Part shown: positions 1 to 8,485 of the stretch, one piece after another
Numbering within the stretch: position 1 is the first letter of the stretch
Layout of the letters: every line of letters starts with the position of its first letter
Assembly (NCBI GenBank): GCA_958439425.1
Contig: CAUBVH010000002.1
Coordinates: 62,001 to 126,000 of the forward strand
Direction: 5' to 3'
Length of the DNA: 64,000 nt
Source: an uncultured Collinsella sp.
GTDB taxonomy: Bacteria; Actinomycetota; Coriobacteriia; Coriobacteriales; Coriobacteriaceae
Position numbers and translations under genes: made by a program
Notes under the pieces: model-generated
The model's database searches: none
What the model was told of the DNA's origin: nothing
The model's input: only the letters and a program-made list of their open reading frames with translations

Positions 1-96
1 GAGCCAGCGCCAGTTCGCGTTGCGCAGGTCCTTCTTGGTGACCTTGTAGCCGGAGGGCTTGCCCTCGGCGACGGCGGTGATGTTCTCGTTTTCCAT
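1..96 (-). CDS. PTS mannose-family IID component (5' end only)
   Basis: Only the first 32 codons lie in the window; the gene continues beyond position 1. The visible N-terminus ends in a stretch with KVTKKDLRNANWRWL, which resembles the start of mannose-family IID membrane proteins. These form the sugar channel together with IIC. The ATG lies 2 bases after the IIC stop, so the two are almost certainly co-translated. The assignment rests mainly on position (IIB-IIC-IID order) and this short match, so it is probable rather than certain. Confidence 0.7.
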   Translation of the reverse strand, partial: MENENITAVAEGKPSGYKVTKKDLRNANWRWL

Positions 97-98
97 GG

Positions 99-884
99 TT
101 ACTCATCCTCTCCGATGAAGGCGTCTGCGGAAGCGTGGGCGGCGAGCTCGGTGTCCCTCTCGGCACGCTGGTAGAACGCAATCGCGAGGGCAACGCCGAC
201 GATGGCGGCGCCGATGATGGGCACGTTCAGGAAGGCCGAGAGGAAGAAGCCGGCGAGCAGGTACTGGAAGTACTTGGCGGTTGGCATGTAGCGGAGCAGC
301 ATGGCGATACCGACGGCCGGGAGCATCTTGCCGGCGAGGGTGAGGCCGGAGAGGAACCACTGGGGCATGACCTCGAGGAGCCAGTTGACGGCGGGCTGGC
401 CGAGCGTCACGGAGACAAAGACGGGCAGGGCGGCGCACAGGCCGAAGAGCGCGGGGCAGACCCACAGGATGGCGTTCATCTGATTGAACTTACCCTCGTT
501 GCAGAACTTCTGGGACTTCTCGACGACAAAGCCGTTGAGGATCTTGGCGACGACGTCGAGCTGGATGCCGAGCATGCCGACCGGCAGGCCGATGGCGAGG
601 CCCGTGTCGGAGCCCAGGGTCACGCCGTAGGCGGTGGCGATGATGGCCATCGTGCCGTAGTCGGGAATGGAGGAGCCGCCGAAGCCCGCGACGCCGAGCT
701 GCATGAGCTGAATGGTGCCGCCGATGACAAGGCCGGTCTTCCAGTCGCCCATGACGACTCCGGTGATGAGGCCCCAGAAAACGGCGTAATTGACGAAGAT
801 CATCGGGATGCCGTAGTAGTCCACGTGCTTGATGAAGGCCAGCAGGGTCAAAAGGACGACCTGCAGGATAGTGAAGTTGACCAT
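99..884 (-). CDS. PTS mannose/sorbose-family IIC component
   Basis: Integral membrane permease subunit of a mannose-class phosphotransferase system, which moves a hexose or amino sugar across the membrane while it is phosphorylated. The 261-residue product is hydrophobic throughout. It has the family's N-terminal pattern (VNYAVFWGLITGVVMGDWKTG) and a GGTIQLMQLG segment typical of EIIC-man proteins, and it ends in a short acidic tail. It lies 9 bases after the IIB gene and 2 bases before IID, in one operon. Sugar specificity cannot be read from the sequence. No IIA gene is visible beside it; it may lie beyond the left edge. Confidence 0.93.
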   Translation of the reverse strand: MVNFTILQVVLLTLLAFIKHVDYYGIPMIFVNYAVFWGLITGVVMGDWKTGLVIGGTIQLMQLGVAGFGGSSIPDYGTMAIIATAYGVTLGSDTGLAIGLPVGMLGIQLDVVAKILNGFVVEKSQKFCNEGKFNQMNAILWVCPALFGLCAALPVFVSVTLGQPAVNWLLEVMPQWFLSGLTLAGKMLPAVGIAMLLRYMPTAKYFQYLLAGFFLSAFLNVPIIGAAIVGVALAIAFYQRAERDTELAAHASADAFIGEDE

Positions 885-893
885 ATTTCCCCC

Positions 894-1367
894 TTAGATG
901 AGGTCTGCGACGGAGACGGGCTTGTCGGCGGGCACGAACTGGGCCGTCACCTTGACGCCACGGGCGATGAGCGCCTTGTAGCTCTGGACGTTCTCGGCGG
1001 AGGCGTAGGCGCGCTGGGTGAGCTGGATGCCGTCCTCCTTGACGAGCGAGCCGCCGACGACCAGCGACGGGAGCTCGACGCCCGACTCGACCAGGCGAAG
1101 CATCGTCTCGGGCTCCTTGGCGATGACGAAGACCTTCTCGCGGTCGTACTTGCCCGCGGCGAAGTTCTTGAGCGCGGTCTGCTCGGAGATGATCGAAACG
1201 GCCATGCCCGCGGGGCGCGCCATCCTCATGGTGGACTTCAGGACCTCGTCGCCGGCGACCTTGTCGTCGATGACCATGACTCGGGTCGCGCCCGACACCG
1301 GGGCCCACTGCGTCACGATGATGCCGTGAAGCAGGCGATTGTCGATTCGTGCCATAACAACACTCAT
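894..1367 (-). CDS. PTS mannose/sorbose-family IIB component
   Basis: Cytoplasmic phosphocarrier that accepts phosphate from a IIA protein on a histidine and passes it to the incoming sugar. The family motif RIDNRLLHG is present; His14 is the expected phosphorylation site. The 157-residue length is normal. The ATG at 1367 is preferred because GGAG lies 5 bases upstream; a longer reading frame to 1436 lacks a ribosome binding site and family homology. It is the first gene of the operon, 123 bases downstream of the LevR-like regulator on the same strand, which probably controls it. Confidence 0.92.
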   Translation of the reverse strand: MSVVMARIDNRLLHGIIVTQWAPVSGATRVMVIDDKVAGDEVLKSTMRMARPAGMAVSIISEQTALKNFAAGKYDREKVFVIAKEPETMLRLVESGVELPSLVVGGSLVKEDGIQLTQRAYASAENVQSYKALIARGVKVTAQFVPADKPVSVADLI

Positions 1368-1490
1368 GTTTGCTCCTATCAAATGAAGTTTTGCGTTCGG
1401 TACTGCCTCGGCGCTATCCGGATTCGCGCCGGGCAAGGGGTTATCGGATTATTGAGGACGCGCGGTCAGCTTGCGGCGGCGTGGGGAAGG

Positions 1491-4232
1491 TCACTCGTCG
1501 AGCAGGAGGTCCGAGGAGCCGAGGCGCTCTTCTCGCGCCGGGGCGGCGCTCACGCTTATGTAGTCGAAGACATATGCGATCTCGCTTACGGGAACCTCTA
1601 CGCGATAGCGCGTCGAGATGCTCGAGAAGCTCTGCCTGAAGGACTCGATGAAATCGGCGCGTTCCTCCTCGAAGCGGTCCTGGCCAACGTAGGTCTCAAT
1701 GGGGTTTCTGGTAACAAGGCGCTCGACGAGACAGCAGAGGTGAACGTAGAGCCCAATGATGGCGTTGCTGCCGATCTTCTCGCCTGTCCTGCGCTGAAGC
1801 TCGTGCACGGCGCTCTCGATCTCATGGAATAGCCGCTCCGGGTCGAGGATGGTGATGGAGCGGATGACGTTCTGCAGCGTCATGTTCGAGAGCAGCTTCT
1901 CGTGGAAAGAAGAGAGCTCGGAAGCGTCAAGCCACCTGCCGAACACGGCATCAACCTTAGAGGCGGACGCCGTCGACATGATGTCCTCGAGGGCGACGAA
2001 GGGGACGGAGGCGACCCCGGGGTCTCCCGTGCCGATGACGGCGCAGACGCGGTGCTCGGAGAAAACGGCGTCGTTCGACCCGTTCGCGACGAGCTGCTTG
2101 AAGGGCCTCGTGAGCAGGCGCGCGCCTATGGTGCGCGGGAGGCTCTGCGAGACGAGCTGGCGTATCCTCTCCGCGGCGTCGACCCCGGACTCGGAGCAGA
2201 AGACGATGGCGTCCTCACGGTTGACGCGCTCGATCACCTTGCAGTGCGTCACGCACGCGGCGGTCGCATCGCCAAGAACCTCGGCGATGGACTTGCCGCC
2301 GAGCAGCCCGACCCCGATCTCGAGCGCAAGACCGGTAGAGACGTTGTTCACCACGCCGATAGTGGAGTCGGTAACGTTCTCGAGGGCCTTATAGGCCTCC
2401 TCCAAGGAGCCCATGTCGACGAGGAACACGACCCCGGTGCAGTAGGAATGGCGGTCGACGAGGCGCTGGAGCGGACCGACGATGTCCTTCAGCTGCTGGT
2501 CGTAGGGCATGTCGACAGCCTCGTACACATGCATGCCGAGCATACGGTTCGCCGCGTCGGCGATGCTCGTCGCCGTTGAGTAGCCGTGGGACAAGATGAC
2601 GCAGAGCGTCCGAAGGGTCTTCGCATCGCGAGACTCCGATGCGACGCACAGCGTCAGAAGCGTCTTCGTGAAGTGATCGAGCGAGATTCCCAGCGCCCCT
2701 TCCACGTCTGCGGCGACCTGATCGGAGACACTCGAGGCAAACGGCAATTCGGAGGTCACGGCACCGAGGAGATGGGAGATTTGCTCCGCACAGGCAGACT
2801 TTCGCTTAGCCAGGCCGATACCCGGCCACAACTGCAGGCAAATCTCCTGGGCCAGTAGAAAAGCGACCTTCCTCGAAAGCTCGATGCCATAAGAAGAGCC
2901 TGCGTCGGCAAGGACCGCGCCCACGACGCGCTCGAAGGCGCGCGACCTCGAGGAGGCGACGCCGTGGTCGAAGATCAAGTGATCCTCAACGCCGCGCACA
3001 GCGGAGACAGCTTGCGAGACAAGCTCGGAGACAGAGAGCTCCCCGGCGCAGAATCGCTCATCGAGGGAGCACAGGGCATCGAGCGCCTGCTCGACCGGCC
3101 CTGTGCTCTCGGCGGCATCCAGAGACGCGTCGATCAGAACGCCATCGTCGGGCTGTTGATCGATCTGCGCGGAGGAGAGGAGCCCGCTGGGAAGAAGATA
3201 CGGGCGAACGACGACGTAGTCGCCCTCGCGATTGAGGAACGCTTTGGCACAGCAGTTCGTCACGCAGGCGCGCAAGCCGGCGATGTTATCGGAAAAGTCC
3301 GCGTTCACGAGGCAACGGTATGCGCCGCGGCTGATCTTCACATCAGAACCGATTCGGCACCCCTCGCTGCGCAGGAAGCTCAAGATGAGATCCTCGCGCT
3401 CCTCGGGGGTCCGCTCCTTGAGTGAGGGGACGCGGGCACAGATGGGCATTTTGCTGTAGGCCGAGGAAACCTTCAGGTCATCGGCGGAAAGCGTCGTCGA
3501 AAGAACGAGGCGAGCGCGCGGCGCATCCTGGGAGGCATCGAGCCCGAGGGCCGTCGCAAGGCAGTGCTCCATCGCAGAGGGAGAGAGTGCCTCGATGCCG
3601 TTGACAAAGACCACACCCCCGCGCGCTTTCGCGATCGACTCGTCAAGAAGCCCGTTGAACGAGGCGGCGTCCGGGACCCCGGCGCAGTCGATGCGCACAT
3701 AGGAGGAGTCGCGGGACAGCAAGCCCTGGTTCTTGCCGTACTCGTACACAAGGCGAGAAAGGAAAGACTTACCGACACCCACGCCGCCGCTCAAGAGGAT
3801 GGGCAGGCCAAACGGAGGGTACTGAACCGCAGCCTTGCACTGCTCGACAACGGAGCTGAGGCTCATGTCGAAGCCCACGGCACGCGCGAAGTCGCGGTGA
3901 TCGGCGATTCCCGTCGCCTGGATGAGGTCGGCGAGCGAGGCATACTCGCTTGCAGAGAGCTTTACCTGAAAACGCTTCTGGAACGCGCGGCGATGAAAAT
4001 AACGGACAGGCCTGCCCGCCACCTTAACCACAAGACCGGCGCGAACAAGGTCGTTGAGGTACTGGCTCGCCAGGCTCCTGGAGATGATGAGCGTCTCGGC
4101 GATGTCGGAGGTGGACAGACGGGCAAGGTCGTCGAGCGAGACGGCAGAGGTGAGGGCCTCGAGATGCTCGAGAATCCTGTCCCTCATGTCGACGGGTTTC
4201 TTTGCCAAGCTGTCCTGTGTGGTCTTGTCCAT
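1491..4232 (-). CDS. LevR-type PTS-regulated transcriptional activator with degenerate AAA domain
   Basis: A 913-residue multidomain regulator that senses PTS phosphorylation. Domains in order: winged-helix DNA-binding region (about 15-85); AAA+ region (about 125-350) with Walker A GGVGVGKS at 149-156; first PRD (about 385-500); a mannose-IIA-like domain with LSHG (His549) at about 540-665; a IIB-like segment (about 670-760); and a second PRD near the C-terminus (His831 in IGLYVHLCC). Two things differ from classical LevR. The GAFTGA loop that contacts sigma-54 is not seen, and the Walker B position reads VVFVNGIE without the usual Asp-Glu pair. The start has a strong GAGGAGG site and follows a TATACT-like -10. 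It probably controls the adjacent IIB-IIC-IID operon by a sigma-54-independent mechanism. Confidence 0.85.
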   Translation of the reverse strand: MDKTTQDSLAKKPVDMRDRILEHLEALTSAVSLDDLARLSTSDIAETLIISRSLASQYLNDLVRAGLVVKVAGRPVRYFHRRAFQKRFQVKLSASEYASLADLIQATGIADHRDFARAVGFDMSLSSVVEQCKAAVQYPPFGLPILLSGGVGVGKSFLSRLVYEYGKNQGLLSRDSSYVRIDCAGVPDAASFNGLLDESIAKARGGVVFVNGIEALSPSAMEHCLATALGLDASQDAPRARLVLSTTLSADDLKVSSAYSKMPICARVPSLKERTPEEREDLILSFLRSEGCRIGSDVKISRGAYRCLVNADFSDNIAGLRACVTNCCAKAFLNREGDYVVVRPYLLPSGLLSSAQIDQQPDDGVLIDASLDAAESTGPVEQALDALCSLDERFCAGELSVSELVSQAVSAVRGVEDHLIFDHGVASSRSRAFERVVGAVLADAGSSYGIELSRKVAFLLAQEICLQLWPGIGLAKRKSACAEQISHLLGAVTSELPFASSVSDQVAADVEGALGISLDHFTKTLLTLCVASESRDAKTLRTLCVILSHGYSTATSIADAANRMLGMHVYEAVDMPYDQQLKDIVGPLQRLVDRHSYCTGVVFLVDMGSLEEAYKALENVTDSTIGVVNNVSTGLALEIGVGLLGGKSIAEVLGDATAACVTHCKVIERVNREDAIVFCSESGVDAAERIRQLVSQSLPRTIGARLLTRPFKQLVANGSNDAVFSEHRVCAVIGTGDPGVASVPFVALEDIMSTASASKVDAVFGRWLDASELSSFHEKLLSNMTLQNVIRSITILDPERLFHEIESAVHELQRRTGEKIGSNAIIGLYVHLCCLVERLVTRNPIETYVGQDRFEEERADFIESFRQSFSSISTRYRVEVPVSEIAYVFDYISVSAAPAREERLGSSDLLLDE

Positions 4233-4406
4233 GACTTCTTACCTCCTCGTACAAGGAGTATAAGGGGAGAACAGAGAACGGAAGGGGGCGCGTGGGGGAA
4301 TCAACAGCTCCGAGGAAAAGTCCACCACTTGAGGGGCAGAAAACAACGGCCATTGAACATTCAGGGCCGACGCTCAACACTTCGGCTCGACACTTCGCTT
4401 TGGAAA

Positions 4407-4426
4407 GGGCCCCGGCGCGCCGGGCC
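4407..4426 (-). terminator. Possible terminator after nucleosidase fragment
   Basis: A GC-rich hairpin (arms ggcccgg and ccggggcc) overlaps the TAG stop of the nucleosidase fragment and is followed on the minus strand by CTTTCC. The U-tract is short, so it may be weak. Confidence 0.45.
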
Positions 4427-4757
4427 TAAAGCTTAACCATGCGCGCGGCGATGCGGGCGCAGTCGCAGGCGGCCTTCTTCTCGAAGGTGTTGTAGTCGAC
4501 GACCCGGCCCTCGGCGCAGGGCTTGTCGCTGATGGCGCGCACGACGACGAGGGGCACGCCGTTGAGATAGGAGGCCTGCGCGATGGTGCAGCCCTCCATC
4601 TCGCAGCACAGGTCGCCGAAGGCCGCGAGGATTCGCTCCTTCTGTTCCGCGGGCGAGACGAACTGGTCGCCGGAGACGACGCGGCCCTTGAGGACCTTAA
4701 TGTCGGGGGCGACGGCGGCCGCGGCGGCGCACGCCGCCAGCAAGGGCCGGAACGGAT
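4426..4757 (-). pseudogene. 5'-methylthioadenosine/S-adenosylhomocysteine nucleosidase, C-terminal fragment
   Basis: The last ~108 residues match the C-terminal half of MTA/SAH nucleosidase: SGDQFV, the substrate-binding EMEG motif and RAISD with the catalytic aspartate, ending in an ordinary stop. The N-terminal half is missing. Upstream of about 4757 the frame runs into sequence that belongs, on the other strand, to an IS3-type transposase. The gene was therefore cut by an insertion or a later rearrangement. The family cleaves adenine from methylthioadenosine and S-adenosylhomocysteine; this fragment lacks half of the active site and cannot be functional. The exact junction is uncertain by some tens of bases. 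Confidence 0.8.
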
Positions 4758-4764
4758 CGCGCAA

Positions 4765-5201
4765 GATCAAGGCGTCGCCCGGGAGGTCGGGCGTTACCGT
4801 CAGCCGGCGCCGCGTCTGCCGCATCATGAGGGAGAACGGCCTGGCCGGCGCATACGGCAGGAAGAGGTTCAAGGTGCACCCCGGGGCGGTCAACGAGGCC
4901 GACGTGTCGAACGTCGTCGCGCGCGGCTTCGGCGGCAGGGCGCCGTGCACCCATATATGCAGCGACTTGGCCTGCGTGCGCGTCGGGGCGTCGTGGAACT
5001 ACGTCTGCCTGCTCGTCGACCTCTGCAACGGGGAGATCGTCGGCCACTCCGAAGGACCGAGGAGGGACGCGCGAGCTCCGAGCCAAGCTCTTGGATTACG
5101 TGCACTGGTACAACAACTTCAGGATCCACTCGACGCTGGGCTACATGTCGCCGGTCGAGTTCAGGGAGGCGGGGCCGTCCCTCCCGGAATCGTCCAAATA
5201 A
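4765..5201 (+). mobile_element. Degraded IS3-family (IS150-like) transposase remnant
   Basis: Two separate reading frames hold pieces of one IS3-type OrfB. The first (about 4795-5075) has VSRRRVCRIMRENGL, then HICSDLACVRV with the first catalytic aspartate, and a WNYVCLLVDL segment. The second (about 5070-5201) holds the C-terminus, WYNNFRIHSTLGYMSPVEF, and a stop. The stretch that normally carries the second Asp and the Glu of the DDE triad is deleted and the frame shifts there, so the enzyme is dead. OrfA and a clear left end are absent. The remnant abuts the truncated nucleosidase and marks a past rearrangement. Confidence 0.85.
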
Positions 5202-5906
5202 GTGTTGCCAATCCATAGCCAATCCAGCCATCATCTTCGCGAAGGCGGACGTCAGGAAAAGCTCGGCTTGAGCTCGGTCGGACGCGGTCTGTGGGGCATC
5301 ATTCAGGCTCAGGGGGTCTCCTTGTCTTCTTCGGTCGCAACCTGAATGATAGGGACGGCCCCTTCTCTCTTTCCCCTTCGTTTTCGACGCGTCACCCTCT
5401 CGGCGGGCTTAAGGCCCGCGCTCGCGGGTGCAGGGGCTACGCCCAAACCCCAAAAACGTAACGCCGTGCTCGAAGCGTTTCCGGACGTCAGCGTAATCTC
5501 AAATCCCGTTCGTCAACTCATGGGCAAGCCACCTGAGACTACTCATTTCTCCTACTGGCAATGAAGACCTGCGACCTGCAGTTTTGCAAACTGCTTGAAA
5601 GCCACCTGCGTTGATTCACTTCCTATTGCAGCTGGCGGCTTGCACGCGAAAAGGCATTTAAGTTTCAAAACGGGCGTTTTCGGCGCTATCGAGCCTCCAA
5701 AGGCATCCCGCCGCGCCCTTTGGGACAAAAACAAAAACTCAAAGCCCTGAGTTCGAAAATAGTTTTTGGAGTTGTCCCGACTTTTGTCCCCGAAGCCGAC
5801 GAAACGCGACAGGGTATCACCTGGCGGCACTCGATTCGAGACGGCACCGAAAACTGGATGCAACCGGAATGACGGGACGGCAGAACCGAAGCCATCGAGT
5901 GGGGAT
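5202..5906. other. Gene-free debris between IS remnant and ribosomal block
   Basis: No reading frame here has recognisable coding character on either strand; short frames of 60-130 codons are low-complexity or shadow-like. The only clear structure is a perfect 10-bp inverted pair, atcattcagg at 5298-5307 and cctgaatgat at 5341-5350. This could be a hairpin or an element end. The region is probably degraded insertion-sequence or deleted-gene sequence. Confidence 0.5.
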
Positions 5907-5942
5907 AGAAAAAGGCCCGGGTGCCGTGGCATCCGGGCCTTT
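5907..5942 (-). terminator. Terminator at the end of the ribosomal protein operon
   Basis: A hairpin with about 13 paired bases (aaaggcccgg against ccgggccttt) is followed on the minus strand by a run of T. It lies 27 bases after the rplX stop. The ribosomal protein transcript therefore ends after L24 instead of continuing into rplE. Confidence 0.85.
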
Positions 5943-5968
5943 GCTAGCAACTTGATGTTGCGGGCAGC

Positions 5969-6274
5969 TTAGAACTTGTGGCCGCACTTCTTGCAGACGC
6001 GCAGCTTGTTCTTGCCGTCCTTCTCGTGACCGACGCGGGTAACCTTACCGCACTCGGGGCAGACGAGATTGACGTTGGAGGCATCGATGGGAGCCTCCTG
6101 CGAAACGATGCCGCCCTGCTGGTTGGCAGCGTTGGGCTTGACGGCCTTCTTGACGACCGAAACGCCCTCGACAACGACCTTGTTCTCGGCGGGGAGAGCA
6201 CGCAGGATAACGCCCTGCTTGCCGCGATCCTTACCAGAGAGAACCTGGACCTTATCGCCCTTCTTGATATACAT
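5969..6274 (-). CDS. rplX: 50S ribosomal protein L24 (uL24)
   Basis: Assembly-initiating protein of the large subunit. The 101-residue product starts MYIKKGDKVQVLSGKDRGKQG, the KOW motif of L24, and ends in a zinc-ribbon-like CPECGKVTRVG...CKKCGHKF segment seen in many L24 proteins. It is the last gene of this block, 13 bases after rplN. In most bacteria rplE and rpsN follow, but here a terminator and IS debris follow. The ribosome binding site (GGGGAG) is clear. Confidence 0.97.
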   Translation of the reverse strand: MYIKKGDKVQVLSGKDRGKQGVILRALPAENKVVVEGVSVVKKAVKPNAANQQGGIVSQEAPIDASNVNLVCPECGKVTRVGHEKDGKNKLRVCKKCGHKF

Positions 6275-6287
6275 ATATCTCCCCTAA

Positions 6288-6656
6288 CTACAGGGTCTCG
6301 GGAGCGAGCGAGACGATCTTCATGTACTTCTTGTCACGAAGCTCGCGAGCGACGGGCCCGAAGATACGGGTGCCGACGGGCGAACCATCGTTGTTGATGA
6401 CAACGCAGGCGTTCTCATCAAAGCGAATGTAGGAGCCATCCTTGCGGCGGATCTCCTTAACGGTGCGAACGACGACGCAACGGACAACGTCCTTCTTCTT
6501 GACGTTGGCACCAGGGGTAGCCTCCTGGACAGCACCGATGAACACATCGCCGATGCCTGCATAACGACGCTTGGAACCGCCAAGCACCTTGATGCAGCGA
6601 ATCTTGCGAGCGCCGGAGTTGTCGGCGACGTTCAGCATGGTTTGCATCTGAATCAT
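6288..6656 (-). CDS. rplN: 50S ribosomal protein L14 (uL14)
   Basis: Large-subunit protein at the interface with the small subunit. The 122-residue length and the start MIQMQTMLNVADNSGARKI are standard for uL14. It lies 117 bases after rpsQ, an unusually wide gap for this operon; that gap holds a GTATGC/GCATAC hairpin. A GGAGGA site precedes the ATG. Confidence 0.98.
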   Translation of the reverse strand: MIQMQTMLNVADNSGARKIRCIKVLGGSKRRYAGIGDVFIGAVQEATPGANVKKKDVVRCVVVRTVKEIRRKDGSYIRFDENACVVINNDGSPVGTRIFGPVARELRDKKYMKIVSLAPETL

Positions 6657-6773
6657 GGTAGATGTTCCTCCGAACTAAGAACCGAAGAGAGGTGCGCAGC
6701 CTTTATACGGCCGTGGTATGCAAGCCAGGCATACGCACATCTTCGGAAACGTACAAGTCGTAAGAGCGACTGC
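6657..6773 (-). promoter_or_regulatory. Intercistronic hairpin region between rpsQ and rplN
   Basis: The 117-base spacer contains an inverted repeat, GTATGC and GCATAC separated by 7 bases, plus a GGCCGTATAAAGG stretch. It could hold an internal promoter, a processing site or a regulatory stem. No function is established; the width is notable because neighbouring genes are 1-30 bases apart. Confidence 0.35.
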
Positions 6774-7034
6774 TTATTTAGCGCGCTCGACGACCTCGAT
6801 GAGGCGCCAACGCTTCATCTTGGACATAGGACGGGTCTCCATAACGCGGACGGTATCGCCCACGCCAGCCGTGCACTCCTCGTCGTGAGCGTGCAGCTTC
6901 TTGGAGCTGGTCATCATCTTGCCGTACTTGGCGTGACGCTTGCGCTCGGTGACGGTGACGACAATGGTCTTGGCACCGGAGACGGAGGTAACGACACCCG
7001 TACGGACCTTACGCGAGTTACGCGAATCAGTCAT
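6774..7034 (-). CDS. rpsQ: 30S ribosomal protein S17 (uS17)
   Basis: Small-subunit protein that binds 16S rRNA near the 5' domain. The 86-residue product has the S17 core (RKVRTGVVTSVSGAKTIVV; HDEECTAGVGDTVRVMETRPMSKMKRWRL). It follows rpmC by 16 bases and has a GGAG site before the ATG. Confidence 0.98.
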   Translation of the reverse strand: MTDSRNSRKVRTGVVTSVSGAKTIVVTVTERKRHAKYGKMMTSSKKLHAHDEECTAGVGDTVRVMETRPMSKMKRWRLIEVVERAK

Positions 7035-7050
7035 GTTCTCTCCTTAGGTC

Positions 7051-7266
7051 CTACTCGGCGACAGCGGACTTCTCCGCTGCGATCTCGCGGGCGCGCTGCT
7101 CCGTGAGGACGCGAGCGATGTCCTTCTTCACGGTGTTGACGCGAGCGGTGTTGTCCAGCTGGCTGGTGGCCATCTGGAAACGAAGGTTAAAGAGCTCGGC
7201 GCGCATTTCCTTCAGCTTCTCAACGAGCTGAGCGTCCGAGAGCTCACGAATCTCTGCGGGCTTCAT
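7051..7266 (-). CDS. rpmC: 50S ribosomal protein L29 (uL29)
   Basis: Small helical protein at the exit of the peptide tunnel. At 71 residues it has the usual MKPAEIRELSDAQLVEKLKE start and LFNLRFQMATSQLDN core. Its ATG overlaps the rplP stop (TAATG), so translation is coupled. Confidence 0.98.
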   Translation of the reverse strand: MKPAEIRELSDAQLVEKLKEMRAELFNLRFQMATSQLDNTARVNTVKKDIARVLTEQRAREIAAEKSAVAE

Positions 7267-7769
7267 TAGTTCTCCTCCTTGGCGGCGGCGGCATCCTCAG
7301 CAGCCCACTTGGCCTCGAGAGCGGCCTCCTCAGCCATTTCCTTCTCGATGCGCTGCTCAGCGTTCTTGGCAACCACAATCTTGGTCTTGATGGGGAGCTT
7401 GTGCTGAGCAAGACGCAGAGCCTCGCGAGCGACCTCCTCGGGCACGCCCTTGACCTCAAACATGATGCGGCCGGGCTTGACGACGGCCACCCACTCCTCG
7501 GGGTTACCCTTACCAGAACCCATGCGAGTCTCGGCAGGCTTCTTGGTGATGGGCTTATCGGGGAAGATCGTAATGTAGACACGACCGCCACGCTTCATGT
7601 AGCGGGTCATGGCAATACGAGCAGCCTCGATCTGACGGTTGGTAATCCAATGGGCCTCGAGAGCCTGGATACCAAACTCGCCGAAATGCAGCTCGGTATT
7701 ACCCTTGGCCTGGCCCTTCATGGAGCCACGCTGCACCTTGCGGTGAAGAATACGCTTAGGGGCAAGCAC
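7266..7769 (-). CDS. rplP: 50S ribosomal protein L16 (uL16) with acidic tail
   Basis: Large-subunit protein near the peptidyl transferase centre. The core (MLAPKRILHRKVQRG; GSGKGNPEEWVAVVKPG) is canonical, and the GTG start overlaps the rpsC stop by one base. The product is 167 residues, about 25 longer than most L16 proteins. The extra C-terminus is Ala/Glu-rich (EKEMAEEAALEAKWAAED) and probably flexible. Confidence 0.97.
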   Translation of the reverse strand: MLAPKRILHRKVQRGSMKGQAKGNTELHFGEFGIQALEAHWITNRQIEAARIAMTRYMKRGGRVYITIFPDKPITKKPAETRMGSGKGNPEEWVAVVKPGRIMFEVKGVPEEVAREALRLAQHKLPIKTKIVVAKNAEQRIEKEMAEEAALEAKWAAEDAAAAKEEN

Positions 7770-8479
7770 TACTGACCCCTCCTCTCGGAGTTACGACGAC
7801 GAGGACGGGAAGAGCCCTCGAGTGCAGGGTTGGGAACAGGCTGGCCCGGGAGCTTCTCGCCCAGGTAGATCCAGACCTTCACGCCGCAAGCGCCCATGGT
7901 GGTGCTGGCGACAGCCGTGCCGTAGTCGATCTTGGCACGGAGGGTGTGCAGAGGCACGCGACCCTCGCGGTACCACTCACGACGGCCCATCTCGGCACCG
8001 CCGAGACGACCTGAGCACTGGATACGGATGCCCTTAGCGCCGGCCTTGCGGGCGGACTGGACAGCCTTGCGCATAGCGCGACGGAAGGCAACGCGGCCCT
8101 CGAGCTGCTCGGCGATAGACTGAGCAACGAGGTTGGCGTCGAGCTCGGGGCGCTTGATCTCGACAACGTCGACGGAGAGCTGGCCCTTGGAGACGCCAGC
8201 GACCTTCTCGAGCTCGGTGCGGAGAGTATCGATCTCGGCACCCTTCTTACCGATGACAACGCCGGGGCGAGCGGTGAGGATGATGACCTTCACCTTGTCG
8301 CCAGCGCGCTCGATCTCGACGCGGGAGACAGCTGCGCGGGAAAGACGCTTCTCGAGGTACTTGCGGATCTCGAGATCGTTACCGAGGGTCTTAGCGTAAT
8401 CCTTCTCTGCGAACCAGCGGGAGCGCCAGTTCTCGGTGATGCCAAGACGGAAGCCGGTGGGGTAGACTTTCTGACCCAT
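7769..8479 (-). CDS. rpsC: 30S ribosomal protein S3 (uS3)
   Basis: Small-subunit protein at the mRNA entry channel. The 236-residue product begins MGQKVYPTGFRLGITENWRSRW, has a KH-domain VVIGKKGAEI motif, and ends in a basic tail (RPRRRNSERRGQ). It lies 6 bases after rplV and shares its stop with the rplP start. Confidence 0.98.
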   Translation of the reverse strand: MGQKVYPTGFRLGITENWRSRWFAEKDYAKTLGNDLEIRKYLEKRLSRAAVSRVEIERAGDKVKVIILTARPGVVIGKKGAEIDTLRTELEKVAGVSKGQLSVDVVEIKRPELDANLVAQSIAEQLEGRVAFRRAMRKAVQSARKAGAKGIRIQCSGRLGGAEMGRREWYREGRVPLHTLRAKIDYGTAVASTTMGACGVKVWIYLGEKLPGQPVPNPALEGSSRPRRRNSERRGQ

Positions 8480-8485
8480 ACAGCT

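Noticed and set aside
1368..1490. Sigma-54 promoter upstream of the left PTS operon
   Set aside because: The best GG...GC pair is spaced 11, not 10, and lacks TGGCAC/TTGC; the regulator also lacks the sigma-54 contact loop.
4583..5218. A single intact 211-codon gene on the + strand
   Set aside because: It reads first through antisense nucleosidase sequence, then into a transposase piece, and loses the transposase frame near 5075; it is a chance fusion.
5346..5972. Several 60-130 codon frames in the debris after the IS remnant
   Set aside because: No homology, overlapping on both strands, without ribosome binding sites or typical codon use.
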